The position numbers and the translations under genes were made by a program. From the NCBI GenBank assembly GCA_003224635.1, contig QHZK01000005.1, forward strand, positions 1,940-15,589: a stretch of DNA of 13,650 nt, written 5' to 3'. The DNA is from Acidobacteriota bacterium (lineage in GTDB: Bacteria > Acidobacteriota > Terriglobia > UBA7540). The notes below the pieces were generated by a model. That model ran no database searches. It worked only from the letters and a program-made list of their open reading frames with translations, and was not told the DNA's origin. Positions 1-7,212 of this stretch are shown piece after piece. Positions within the stretch are counted from its first letter, which is position 1. Each line of letters starts with the position of its first letter.

Positions 1-200
1 CGCAGATCAAGGCTTATCAACGCCAGGTAGTGGCCGATTCAGCCAGCACCCAACGCCAGATGCGCTTGCTTTTTCGAACCGGCTGGCAGAGAATATCCCT
101 CGTAGGGTGAGTCAAGCGGTCCTACGATTCCAGCGCCCAGGATGGCTACGTAAGAGGCTTGCATTCGCGGCAGGTCCCGATGGCGATTCGTCGATGCTTG

Positions 201-206
201 AGGAGG
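201..206 (+). promoter_or_regulatory. Shine-Dalgarno site that fixes the start of the hybrid kinase
   Basis: AGGAGG lies 5 nt before the ATG at 212. The reading frame is open upstream to the window edge, with a GTG at 107 and an ATG at 194, but neither has a comparable ribosome-binding site. This supports the 212 start. Confidence 0.75.
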
Positions 207-211
207 CAAGG

Positions 212-3200
212 ATGAAAGGCGAGCGTGGCCCCGGCACACCCCAAGCCTCCGTCAAGCCCAATGGCAAACCCAGAGGCCGCTCCGGGCGCGCCGGTCGGGG
301 CGGAGAATCCGGCGGCAAGCGCGCAGTCCGGGGCAACTTCCCGATAGTCGGGATCGGCGCCTCGGCCGGAGGGCTCGAGGCCTTCACGAAGCTGCTCGAG
401 CACTTGCCTGCCGACACGGGCATGGCCTTTGTGCTGGTCCAGCACTTGCTTCCCAAACACGAGAGCGCTTTGAAGGAACTCCTTGCCAAGCGCACCTCCA
501 TGCCGGTCACCGAGGTCAAGGAGGGGATGGCCGTCGAACGCAACCGCGTTTACGTGATCCCGCCGGACAAAAAGATGGCCCTGTCAAACGGAGTGCTCCA
601 CCTTGTTCCTCGCGACGCTACCACGAGGCCGATCGATTTTTTCCTCGAATCGCTGGCGCACGCTCAGCAGAGTAGGGCCATCGGAGTGATTCTCTCGGGG
701 ACCGCCACGGACGGCACGCTGGGCTTGTGCGCCATCAAGGCAGAGGGTGGTATCACCTTTGCGCAGGATGAAAAGTCTGCGAAGTATGACAGCATGCCGC
801 GCAGCGCCATCGCTTCCGGATCGGTTGACTTCGTGTTGCCGCCGGAAGAAATCGCGGAAGAGCTGGCGCGAATCGGGCCGCATCCCTATGTGAACCACGC
901 GAGGGCCAAGAAAGGCGAAGCGCTTGCTTTCGAAGACCTCGCCGGTGAGAAGCCGCCGGAGGGGGGCGCGACCGCTGCTCTCGGGAAGGTTTTCTCCTTG
1001 CTTCGATCGAAGACCGGCGCGGACTTCACCCATTACAAGCACGCCACCATCATGCGGCGGATCAGGCGGCGCATGTTTCTGAAAAAGGCCGACACACTGG
1101 GCGACTACGTCCAGTTTTTGGAGGGGAACCCCGCCGAGTGCGCTGCCTTGTATGATGATATCCTGATCCACGTCACGGGCTTTTTCCGCGACCCCAAGGC
1201 GTTTGAGGTCTTGAAGAGGAAGGTCGTCCCCGCCCTGCTTAAGGGCCGGGACCGGGACGTGCCCATCCGGGTGTGGGTCCCCGGATGTTCCACCGGAGAA
1301 GAAGCCTATTCCCTCGCCATCGCCTTACTCGAACACCTGGGGGAGAAGGCGCCCAGAACCCCACTTCAGGTGTTTGCCACCGACCTCAGCGAGAAGGCAA
1401 TCGCCCAAGCCCGCGAGGGCGTGTACCCGGCGCACAGCGCCGCCCGGCTCTCCGAGACGCGCCTCAGGCGCTTCTTCACCAAGACCGAACACGGCTATCG
1501 GATCGCAGAGTCGGTCCGGAAGTGGGTTGTGTTTGCCCGGCATGACGTCACCAAGGACCCGCCCTATTCCCGGCTCGACATCATATCCTGCCGCAATCTG
1601 CTCATTTTCCTGGAGCCGCTGTTGCAAAGAAGGGTCTTCGCGGCGCTTCATTGGGCGTTAAAGTCCGACAGCTACCTCATGCTGGGCAGTGCGGAAACGG
1701 TGGGCGAGCTTTCGGATTATTTCCGCGTGGTGGACTCCAAGCAGAAGATTTACTGCAAGAAGTCAAGCTCCGTTCCACTTCAATCCGACTTTTTTTCACG
1801 CCAAGGGCTGATGCCAGAGGAGGCGGTGCCCTTGCCGCGGCATCCCGTGGTCGGGGTATTGGATGTGCAGCGCGAGGCTGACCGTCTGGTGCTCGATGAG
1901 TACGGCCCCCCAGGGGTAGTGGTCGACGAGGACATGGAAATCTTGCAATTCCGCGGCCACGCCGGCCCTTACCTTGATCCAATGCCCGGCGCCGCTACGC
2001 TGAAGCTGCTGAAAGTAGCCCGAGGGGAGCTGCTCTTCGACTTGCGGGCGGCCACGCACCGGGCGAAGAAGACCAATGCGCCGGTCAGAAAGGACGGCAT
2101 CAAAGTCGACGTAGAGGATAACACCAGGACCATCAACCTTCACGTGCTGCCGATCGCAGGCCAACCGGGAAGGAAGCGGCACTTCCTGGTTCTTTTTCAG
2201 GAGGTCCCTGCGGCCCGTGCTTTCGCCCGAAAGGCGGCCGAACCCGGACCCCAGCGCGGAAAGGCAGAGGTCGAAACTGACAGGACCAGGCGGCTCGAAC
2301 AGGAGCTTAAGGCGGCCAAATCATATTTGCGTTCGGCTGTCGAGGACCAGGAAGCCTTTAACGAGGAGCTCCGCACGGCCAACGAGGAGATCCTGGCCGC
2401 CAATGAGGAGTTGCAGACCACCAACGAGGAGCTGGAAACGGCCAAGGAAGAACTCCAGTCCACCAACGAAGAGCTGACCACGCTCAACGAGGAGTTACAA
2501 AACCGCAACCAGGAACTGGCCCAGGCCGCAAGCGACCTCAGGAACGTGCTCAGCAGCACGTTTACCGGCATCCTCCTGGTGGGCCGCGATTTGCGGATTC
2601 GCTTTTTTACGCCGGAAGCAGAAAAGGTGCTGAATCTGATCTCGACCGACGTCGGACGGCCCATTCGCGACATCAGGCCCGCTCTCCAGATTCCTGACCT
2701 GGAGCGGATGGTTGAGGAGGCGGTTGACAACGTCCAGACCAAAGAAATCGAAGCGCAGGGCCCTGAAGGCCGTCATTACTCCCTGCGTGTACGGCCCTAT
2801 ATGACGCCGGAAAAAAAGATTGACGGGGCCGTGGTCGCCCTGATGGACATCACGGAACGGAAGCGCGCCGAGCAGGCCCTGGCCAACAGCGAGGAGCACT
2901 TCCGCTCGCTGGTCGAAGGCATCAGGGACTATGCCATTCTGTTGCTCGACACCGACGGGTCCGTGGTCAACGCCAACACCGGCGCCGAGGAGGCGCTGGG
3001 CTACCAGTCGGAGGAAATTCAAGGGAAACACGTCTCCTGTTTCCTTCCCGGCCAGAATCGCGAGCTCGCCGAATACGAGCTGGCCTCGGCCAAAGCGGCT
3101 GGACGGTATGAGACTGAGGCCCTGCGGGTCCGCAAGGACGGGTCCGCGTTCTGGGCCGACGTGGTGACCATCGCTTTGCGGGAGGCCTCCGGCAAGATCC

Positions 3201-3964
3201 GCGGCTTCGCCGCGGTGGTCCGGAACATCAGCGCTCGCAAACAGGCGGAAGAGCTGTCGCGCCAGCTTTCCCTCCGCATGATGGAGGCGCAGGACGAGGA
3301 GCGGCGGAGAATCTCCCGCGAACTCCACGACTCCGCCGGACCGAGCTTAGCGGCTCTGGTGATGAACCTGGCCCGGGTGGAGAAGGCAGCCTCCGGACTC
3401 AACAGAACGGTCCGAGGCGCGCTGTCGGAGAGCCTCAAGCTGGCCAAGGAGTGCTCGCAGCAGCTCCGAACGATGTCCTACGAATTGCATCCGCCGCTGC
3501 TCGAAGAAGCCGGCTTGGCCTCGGCTTTGCGCTGGTATCTGGAGGGCTTTGCCAAGCGAGGTGAGGTCAAGACGGAGCTTGAAATACCGCCGGATCTGGT
3601 GCGTCTGTCGAAGGAGGTGGAATTCACTATTTTTCGCGTCGTGCAGGCGGCCGTCTCCAACGTTCATCGTCACTCCGGGAGTCCAACGGCCAAGGTGAGA
3701 ATCGTTTCCGACACGGACCGGGTGATCGTTGAAGTGAAGGACGAAGGCAAGGGAATGCCCGCAAAAGTTGCGGAGGGACTCGGGATCAGAGGAATGCGGG
3801 AAAGAGTGGGGCAGTTGGGGGGGAATTTCGAGATCGTCGGCAACCGGGAGGGTACGACAGTGAGAGCGTCCATACCCGCTGCTGGCTCGCTGGCCGGTCT
3901 ACAGGTAGTAAGGGCGGGGGGAGGGATTCCGGAGAACCGTGAAAGCCGAAGGAGCACGCACTAA
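212..3964 (+). CDS. CheB-CheR-PAS hybrid sensor histidine kinase (HisKA_3 type)
   Basis: This is a 1250-residue multidomain signalling protein, numbered here from the ATG at 212. A basic, probably disordered N-terminus (1-41) precedes a CheB-type methylesterase domain (about 42-220). The likely triad is Ser51 (GASAGG), His78 (VQHL) and Asp167 (TATDGT). A CheR-type SAM-dependent methyltransferase follows (about 255-516), with SAM motif VPGCSTGEEAYS near 356-367 and SCRNLLIF near 459-466. Next come a PAS-like segment (about 550-665), a long coiled coil (about 689-777), two PAS domains (about 778-882 and 887-1009), HisKA_3 with phospho-acceptor His1039 (RELHDS), and a HATPase_c domain (about 1135-1223) with DEGKGM and GLGIRGM. 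No transmembrane segment is evident, so a cytoplasmic sensor is likely. The CheB receiver domain is absent, as is usual in these fusions. The N-box reads VVQAAVSN, with Ala where most relatives have Glu. The gene overlaps the response regulator by 26 bp. No MCP or other chemotaxis gene is nearby, so control of gene expression is likelier than motility (inference). Confidence 0.9.
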   Translation: MKGERGPGTPQASVKPNGKPRGRSGRAGRGGESGGKRAVRGNFPIVGIGASAGGLEAFTKLLEHLPADTGMAFVLVQHLLPKHESALKELLAKRTSMPVTEVKEGMAVERNRVYVIPPDKKMALSNGVLHLVPRDATTRPIDFFLESLAHAQQSRAIGVILSGTATDGTLGLCAIKAEGGITFAQDEKSAKYDSMPRSAIASGSVDFVLPPEEIAEELARIGPHPYVNHARAKKGEALAFEDLAGEKPPEGGATAALGKVFSLLRSKTGADFTHYKHATIMRRIRRRMFLKKADTLGDYVQFLEGNPAECAALYDDILIHVTGFFRDPKAFEVLKRKVVPALLKGRDRDVPIRVWVPGCSTGEEAYSLAIALLEHLGEKAPRTPLQVFATDLSEKAIAQAREGVYPAHSAARLSETRLRRFFTKTEHGYRIAESVRKWVVFARHDVTKDPPYSRLDIISCRNLLIFLEPLLQRRVFAALHWALKSDSYLMLGSAETVGELSDYFRVVDSKQKIYCKKSSSVPLQSDFFSRQGLMPEEAVPLPRHPVVGVLDVQREADRLVLDEYGPPGVVVDEDMEILQFRGHAGPYLDPMPGAATLKLLKVARGELLFDLRAATHRAKKTNAPVRKDGIKVDVEDNTRTINLHVLPIAGQPGRKRHFLVLFQEVPAARAFARKAAEPGPQRGKAEVETDRTRRLEQELKAAKSYLRSAVEDQEAFNEELRTANEEILAANEELQTTNEELETAKEELQSTNEELTTLNEELQNRNQELAQAASDLRNVLSSTFTGILLVGRDLRIRFFTPEAEKVLNLISTDVGRPIRDIRPALQIPDLERMVEEAVDNVQTKEIEAQGPEGRHYSLRVRPYMTPEKKIDGAVVALMDITERKRAEQALANSEEHFRSLVEGIRDYAILLLDTDGSVVNANTGAEEALGYQSEEIQGKHVSCFLPGQNRELAEYELASAKAAGRYETEALRVRKDGSAFWADVVTIALREASGKIRGFAAVVRNISARKQAEELSRQLSLRMMEAQDEERRRISRELHDSAGPSLAALVMNLARVEKAASGLNRTVRGALSESLKLAKECSQQLRTMSYELHPPLLEEAGLASALRWYLEGFAKRGEVKTELEIPPDLVRLSKEVEFTIFRVVQAAVSNVHRHSGSPTAKVRIVSDTDRVIVEVKDEGKGMPAKVAEGLGIRGMRERVGQLGGNFEIVGNREGTTVRASIPAAGSLAGLQVVRAGGGIPENRESRRSTH
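2375..2500 (+). repeat. Six 21-bp units encoding perfect coiled-coil heptads
   Basis: Codons for residues 722-763 of the hybrid kinase encode six consecutive heptads of the form x-x-N/K-E-E-L/I-x, for example TTNEELE and STNEELT. The DNA therefore repeats with a 21-bp period built around AACGAGGAG. This is the conserved coil seen between CheR and PAS domains in this family and probably transmits signals between PAS modules. The repeat is a result of coding constraint and is unrelated to the 7-bp intergenic repeats. Confidence 0.85.
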
Positions 3965-4619
3965 ATTGAGACTAACTCGCATCCTGGTGGCGGACGATCA
4001 CAGCGTGGTGCGGCGCGGCGTGGAGTCGTTGCTCGAAGGCCATCCCCGGTGGAAGGTCTGCGGGGAAGCGGTCGAAGGCGCGGACGCCATCGCCAAGGCG
4101 AAGCGGTTGCGACCCGACGTCGTCATAATGGACATCACGATGGGTCCCATGAACGGGCTGGAAGCGACGCGCGAGATCTTGAAGGTCCTGCCCAAGACCA
4201 AGGTTCTTGTCCTCACCATGCACGAGTCTGAACAGGTCGTCCGCGAGGTGCTGAACGCCGGCGCCCACGGCTACGTCCTGAAATCCGATGCCGACCGCGA
4301 CCTGGTGGACGCTTTGGAGACAATCGAACAGGGCAAGACCTTCTACGCCTCCAAGGTCTCGCAAATGGTCCTGGGGGCCTACCTGCACCGGCAGCCCGGG
4401 GCCGAGGAAGAAGAGGAAAGCGGCGCCCTGACGCCCCGGCAGCGCGAGGTTGTCCAGCTCCTGACGACGGGGAAGAGCAACAAAATGGTCGCGGCGATGC
4501 TGGGCATCAGCGTGAAGACCGTAGAGACGCACCGCAATACCATCATGCACAGGCTCAAGTTTCGCTCCTTCAGCGACCTGGTCCGCTACGCAGTGCGCGA
4601 ACGGATCATCGAGCCGTAA
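3939..4619 (+). CDS. NarL/FixJ-family response regulator (REC + LuxR-type HTH)
   Basis: This 226-residue DNA-binding response regulator is the probable partner of the upstream kinase, since HisKA_3 kinases usually pair with NarL-type regulators. The receiver domain (about 14-130) has the acidic pair Asp19/Asp20, phospho-acceptor Asp65 (IMDITM), Thr93 and Lys115 (VLKSDA). An acidic linker (EEEEE, about 156-160) leads to a LuxR/GerE helix-turn-helix (about 163-220) with LTPRQREV and SVKTVETHR. I chose the GTG at 3939, which has GGAG 4 nt upstream and gives a 26-bp overlap with the kinase gene, consistent with translational coupling. A TTG at 3966 is a possible alternative that would shorten the N-terminus by nine residues without touching the receiver core. 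The HTH has NKMVA where NKEIA or NKEVA is usual, a minor deviation. The target genes cannot be told from this window. Confidence 0.93.
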   Translation: MKAEGARTKLRLTRILVADDHSVVRRGVESLLEGHPRWKVCGEAVEGADAIAKAKRLRPDVVIMDITMGPMNGLEATREILKVLPKTKVLVLTMHESEQVVREVLNAGAHGYVLKSDADRDLVDALETIEQGKTFYASKVSQMVLGAYLHRQPGAEEEEESGALTPRQREVVQLLTTGKSNKMVAAMLGISVKTVETHRNTIMHRLKFRSFSDLVRYAVRERIIEP

Positions 4620-4748
4620 GCCGGCACGCCCCGCAAAACAATACCTTCACGACACTACGGACTGTTCTGTATGCTCGCTTACGTAGTATGCCCGATTGCC
4701 ATTTCGGGTTGCCGCGCATAGCCTGTAAGCACTGCGTTGTTTAGTTCG

Positions 4749-4837
4749 GAGCCCCTACAAGGGGGCTCGAAGCTACCCGGCGGGTGGACTTCAGGACCTC
4801 AAAGCCCTGGAGGCTCTCCCCCAGCCCCACCCGCCGG
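4749..4837. other. Two tandem strong hairpins, candidate structured RNA
   Basis: GAGCCCC (4749-4755) pairs perfectly with GGGGCTC (4762-4768) across a 6-nt loop. Eight bases later, CCGGCGGGTGG (4777-4787) pairs perfectly over 11 bp with CCACCCGCCGG (4827-4837). Inside that arm, CTTCAGG (4789-4795) can pair with CCTGGAG (4806-4812), with one G-U pair. Nested and adjacent helices of this length suggest an RNA or a DNA-hairpin element. No T tract follows, so neither is an obvious intrinsic terminator. Strand and identity are unknown. Confidence 0.4.
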
Positions 4838-5113
4838 CTACTTGCTCCCTTTCTGTTACCGAGCCAGAGGCCTTCGGCGCGGGCATGGCATTGCCTCCGG
4901 CTACCCTACCCCCTGCGGACCCCTCGGGCCCCTCCGGTGATGACGGCTCCTGACTCTTCGAAACCTGCGACGCACATGGCGAGGGCCACGCCTCCCGTGG
5001 TTGACCACACCAGTATTTCTCTGTATACACCTGTAGGGTATCTTCCCAATTGTCAGACTTCTTGACCGGACTTAGACTGTTACCAACGTATCCTTTCGCG
5101 ACGAAGACACCAG

Positions 5114-5139
5114 GGGCGGGCGACGAAAGTTGCCCGCCC
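5114..5139. terminator. GNRA-capped hairpin between convergent genes
   Basis: Bases 5114-5124 pair with 5129-5139 over 11 bp, including one G-T pair, and close on a GAAA tetraloop (5125-5128). The stem contains GGGCGGGC/GCCCGCCC. It sits between the convergent response regulator and permease genes, about 80 bp beyond the permease stop. No T run follows on either strand, so a terminator role is only an inference. It could also stabilise 3' ends. Confidence 0.45.
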
Positions 5140-5153
5140 GACCTATCAGAAGA

Positions 5154-5221
5154 CAGTTTCTCAGTCCTTCAGTTTCTCAGCTCTTACTGACGAACCGACT
5201 CACGGACCGACTGACTTACTG
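5154..5221. repeat. Degenerate 8-bp tandem repeat abutting the permease stop codon
   Basis: The first four units, starting at 5154, 5162, 5170 and 5178, are CAGTTTCT, CAGTCCTT, CAGTTTCT and CAGCTCTT. The period continues as ACTGACGA, ACCGACTC, ACGGACCG and ACTGACTT up to 5217, followed by ACTG. The array ends at the stop codon of the minus-strand permease (5222-5224). Units keep phase while drifting in sequence. Confidence 0.75.
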
Positions 5222-6439
5222 CTATTCATAGCGGAGGGCCTCGATAGGATCGAGCTCGGCGGCTTTTCCGGCGGGATAGTATCCAAAGAAAATTCCGATG
5301 GCCGTGGAAAAGACGACGGCAGTCGTCAGCGCCATGGGCGAAATTAAACGCGGCCATCCGAACAGTTTGGCGACGGTCCCGGACAAGGCGACTCCTGCGA
5401 CGATACCGAGCAGCCCTCCCAGCATGCTTAGGATCACCGCCTCGATAATGAACTGGCTGCGGATGTCGCTGTCCGTGGCGCCGGTCGCCATACGGATCCC
5501 GATCTCGTGCGTGCGCTCGGTGACGGAGACCAGCATGATGTTCATGATCCCGATGCCGCCTACCAGGAGCGAGATGGACGCCACGCCTGCCAGGAGCAGC
5601 GTCATCACCGCGCCCGCCGCGGCTGCCGCGTCCGCAGCGTCGGTCATGGCGCGCACGCTGAAGTCTGCCTCCTCGTCGGGGCGAAGGTGATGGCGCTCGC
5701 GCAGGAGGCGCTCCACCTGGTCCCGCGCCAGCGTCACCGCGCCGCGGTCGATGGCGGAGATGGCGATGAATTGCAAGTAGACGTTGCCGACCAGCTTCTT
5801 CTGCGCCGTCGTGTAAGGCACTTCGATGCGGTCGTCCTGGTCGAACCCGAAGGCCGCCTGACCCTTGGGCGCGAGCACTCCGATCACGCGAAAAGGAATG
5901 TTCTTGACGCGGATTGTCTTGCCAACGGGGTCTTCACTTCCAAAGAGCATCTCCACCACCGTCTGGCCCACCAGGGCGACGTTAGCCGCGCGGCGCACGT
6001 CCTCTTGGCTGAAGAAAGCGCCTGAGGCCATCGGCCAGTTGCGGATCATGGGGAAGGTCACGTCCACTCCGTTGACCTCGGTAAACCAGTTCTCGTCTCC
6101 GTAAACAACTTGGGCGCCAATCTCCGCGCCGGCGGAAACGAGGGCCACGGCCGAGCACTCGCGGGCAATCGCCTGGCTGTCCTCAACCCTCAGCGTGGAA
6201 ACCGATCCCCAGCCCTGCCGCACTCCCCCGTGGCTTGTGCTGCCGGCGAAGGCGTACAGCAGGTTCGTGCCCATGTTGGCGATCTGGGCCTGCACCATGT
6301 TGCTTGCGCCCTCGCCGAAGCTGACCGAAGCCACCACGGCCGCAATCCCGATCACGATGCCGAGCATGGTGAGGAACGAGCGCAGCTTGTGGCGCTCGAG
6401 CGAGCGCAGAGAAACGCGAAGCGTGGCGCGGATGTCCAT
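5222..6439 (-). CDS. MacB/FtsX-family ABC transporter permease
   Basis: This 405-residue inner-membrane permease has the MacB_PCD plus FtsX architecture. TM1 spans about 21-41, a large periplasmic domain follows (about 42-270), and three C-terminal TM segments lie at about 277-303, 330-356 and 368-389. ERTHEIGIRMATGA (308-321) and the C-terminus LDPIEALRYE are close to family consensus. Such permeases work with a MacB-type ATPase and usually a MacA-like periplasmic adaptor to move macrolides, lipoproteins, peptides or signals by mechanotransmission. Neither partner gene is here. The next gene on its 5' side is divergent and the 3' side is noncoding, so it is an orphan and its substrate is unknown. 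The length is normal for a permease lacking a fused ATPase. GGACGG lies 6 nt before the ATG and is at best a weak ribosome-binding site. Confidence 0.9.
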   Translation of the reverse strand: MDIRATLRVSLRSLERHKLRSFLTMLGIVIGIAAVVASVSFGEGASNMVQAQIANMGTNLLYAFAGSTSHGGVRQGWGSVSTLRVEDSQAIARECSAVALVSAGAEIGAQVVYGDENWFTEVNGVDVTFPMIRNWPMASGAFFSQEDVRRAANVALVGQTVVEMLFGSEDPVGKTIRVKNIPFRVIGVLAPKGQAAFGFDQDDRIEVPYTTAQKKLVGNVYLQFIAISAIDRGAVTLARDQVERLLRERHHLRPDEEADFSVRAMTDAADAAAAAGAVMTLLLAGVASISLLVGGIGIMNIMLVSVTERTHEIGIRMATGATDSDIRSQFIIEAVILSMLGGLLGIVAGVALSGTVAKLFGWPRLISPMALTTAVVFSTAIGIFFGYYPAGKAAELDPIEALRYE

Positions 6440-6447
6440 GGGGAACC

Positions 6448-6475
6448 GTCCGTAGTCCCTAGTCCGTTGTCATTG
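6448..6475. repeat. Degenerate 7-bp tandem repeat upstream of the permease start
   Basis: There are four units in phase: GTCCGTA (6448), GTCCCTA (6455), GTCCGTT (6462) and GTCATTG (6469). The array begins 8 bp before the minus-strand ATG. It shares GTCCGTTGTCA with the array at 8467-8494, so the two belong to one unit family. Confidence 0.7.
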
Positions 6476-6529
6476 GCAAAATGCCAATCCACTGGATGGT
6501 ATGCTAATCTACGCTTGCTGGCAATCCAC
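6472..6529. promoter_or_regulatory. Perfect dyad and three AATCYAC motifs between divergent genes
   Basis: ATTGGCA (6472-6478) and TGCCAAT (6482-6488) form a perfect 7-bp inverted repeat around AAA. AATCCAC (6486), AATCTAC (6506) and AATCCAC (6523) follow as three related motifs. The spot between divergent genes suits an operator or shared promoter region. TTGGCA at 6473 resembles a -35 box, but no -10 at proper spacing is clear. The function is inferred from position only. Confidence 0.35.
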
Positions 6530-6531
6530 CG

Positions 6532-7137
6532 ATGGCCGCCTACGATGAGTATCTGAGAATCGCCGCCGACTGGGAGGCGGAATTCGCGCGCAACCAGCGG
6601 CAGTACGGCGAAAAAATCCACTGCCGCAAGGGCTGCTCGGACTGCTGCGGCCAGATGTTTCAGATCACAGAACTGGAAGCGGCGCACATCTCACGCGCCG
6701 TGAAAGAGCTTTCTCCCGAGGCGCGCGTGCGAATGGAGCAGCGGGCCCGCGAGTATCTTCCCAGGCGAGAGGCTCTGCTTGAGAGCCGTGACGTTCCCGA
6801 CGCCTGGGGCAGCTTACCGCCGCCCGGCCTGCGACTGCCGTGTCCCGCGCTCGAAGACGGCGCTTGCCAGGTTTATTCCCACCGCCCGCTGATCTGCCGC
6901 AAATACGGCGTCCCTCTGTATAACCCGAAAAAGCCCGACCAGATTTTTGCCTGCGAGCTCAACTTCCGGCCGGGCGAGGAAATCGAAGCCACGGAACTGG
7001 TCCAGATCCAGACCGCCATCCACGATCGCTGGGCCGTCGTGAATCGAGAGTACAACCAGCGCGGTGGGCGCCGCGATCCTAAACCTTTGACCGTCGCCCG
7101 CGCCATTCTGGAAGACTTCGAGAAGTACGTGCCGTAG
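6532..7137 (+). CDS. YkgJ-like cysteine-cluster protein (putative Zn/Fe-binding)
   Basis: This is a 201-residue soluble protein. Cys31, Cys35, Cys38 and Cys39 (CRKGCSDCC) form the N-terminal cluster, and Cys104, Cys112, Cys122 and Cys141 follow. CPALEDGACQVYSHRPLICRKYG holds three of these in the spacing typical of the YkgJ/CxxCxxCC family (PF03692 as I recall it). The family is thought to chelate zinc or an Fe-S cluster. Its biological role is not settled, and nothing here adds a pathway. It is divergent from the permease and convergent with glutaryl-CoA dehydrogenase, so it is probably transcribed alone. The ATG at 6532 has no recognisable Shine-Dalgarno sequence. The frame is otherwise clean and the length is usual. 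I am confident of the family and not of the function. Confidence 0.85.
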   Translation: MAAYDEYLRIAADWEAEFARNQRQYGEKIHCRKGCSDCCGQMFQITELEAAHISRAVKELSPEARVRMEQRAREYLPRREALLESRDVPDAWGSLPPPGLRLPCPALEDGACQVYSHRPLICRKYGVPLYNPKKPDQIFACELNFRPGEEIEATELVQIQTAIHDRWAVVNREYNQRGGRRDPKPLTVARAILEDFEKYVP

Positions 7138-7170
7138 AGGCCGCGCCCAGCGGATCACCTGCCACCCCTA

Positions 7171-7197
7171 GCTTGCTTCGCACGCTTCGCGGCTCGC
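7171..7197. repeat. Short phased 9-bp repeat between convergent genes
   Basis: GCTTGCTTC (7171), GCACGCTTC (7180) and GCGGCTCGC (7189) are three degenerate 9-bp units in the 75-bp gap between the convergent YkgJ-like and dehydrogenase genes. They are short and imperfect, so this is a tentative call. No terminator hairpin is clear in the gap. Confidence 0.3.
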
Positions 7198-7212
7198 TAC
7201 TCCCGAATCGCC

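Larger units (their letters stand above)
4620..5221. other. 602-bp region without a convincing gene
   Basis: Short open frames exist on both strands here (up to about 93 codons), but their translations are rich in Pro, Arg and Ser, match no family I recognise, and mirror each other as expected for GC-rich noncoding DNA. The region contains a weak CCCGA/TCGGG hairpin (4691-4708), two strong hairpins (4749-4837), a GNRA-capped hairpin (5114-5139) and an octamer repeat (5154-5221). It could hold a structured RNA, a decayed mobile element, or simply a long convergent intergenic spacer. I found no tRNA or rRNA signature. Confidence 0.6.

Noticed and set aside
2..211. Upstream extension of the hybrid kinase frame
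   Set aside because: The frame is open to the left edge, with a GTG at 107 and an ATG at 194, but the strong AGGAGG before 212 and the lack of domain content upstream favour the 212 start.
39..239. Minus-strand frame with a GAGIVG-like stretch
   Set aside because: It is short, overlaps the start of the kinase gene, and has no supporting start context or family match.
4786..4798. TCA in GGACTTCAGGACC, resembling a tRNA-Sec anticodon loop
   Set aside because: It was attractive because selD is a selenoprotein, but the flanks do not form a 5-bp anticodon stem with a 7-nt loop, there is no TTCRA T-loop or acceptor stem, and the bases belong to the 4777-4837 hairpin.
4784..5065. Proline/arginine-rich frame of 93 codons and its minus-strand mirror (4791-5030)
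   Set aside because: They lack ribosome-binding sites and recognisable domains, and their composition suggests noncoding GC-rich DNA. A remnant of a mobile element cannot be excluded, but I see no transposase motif.
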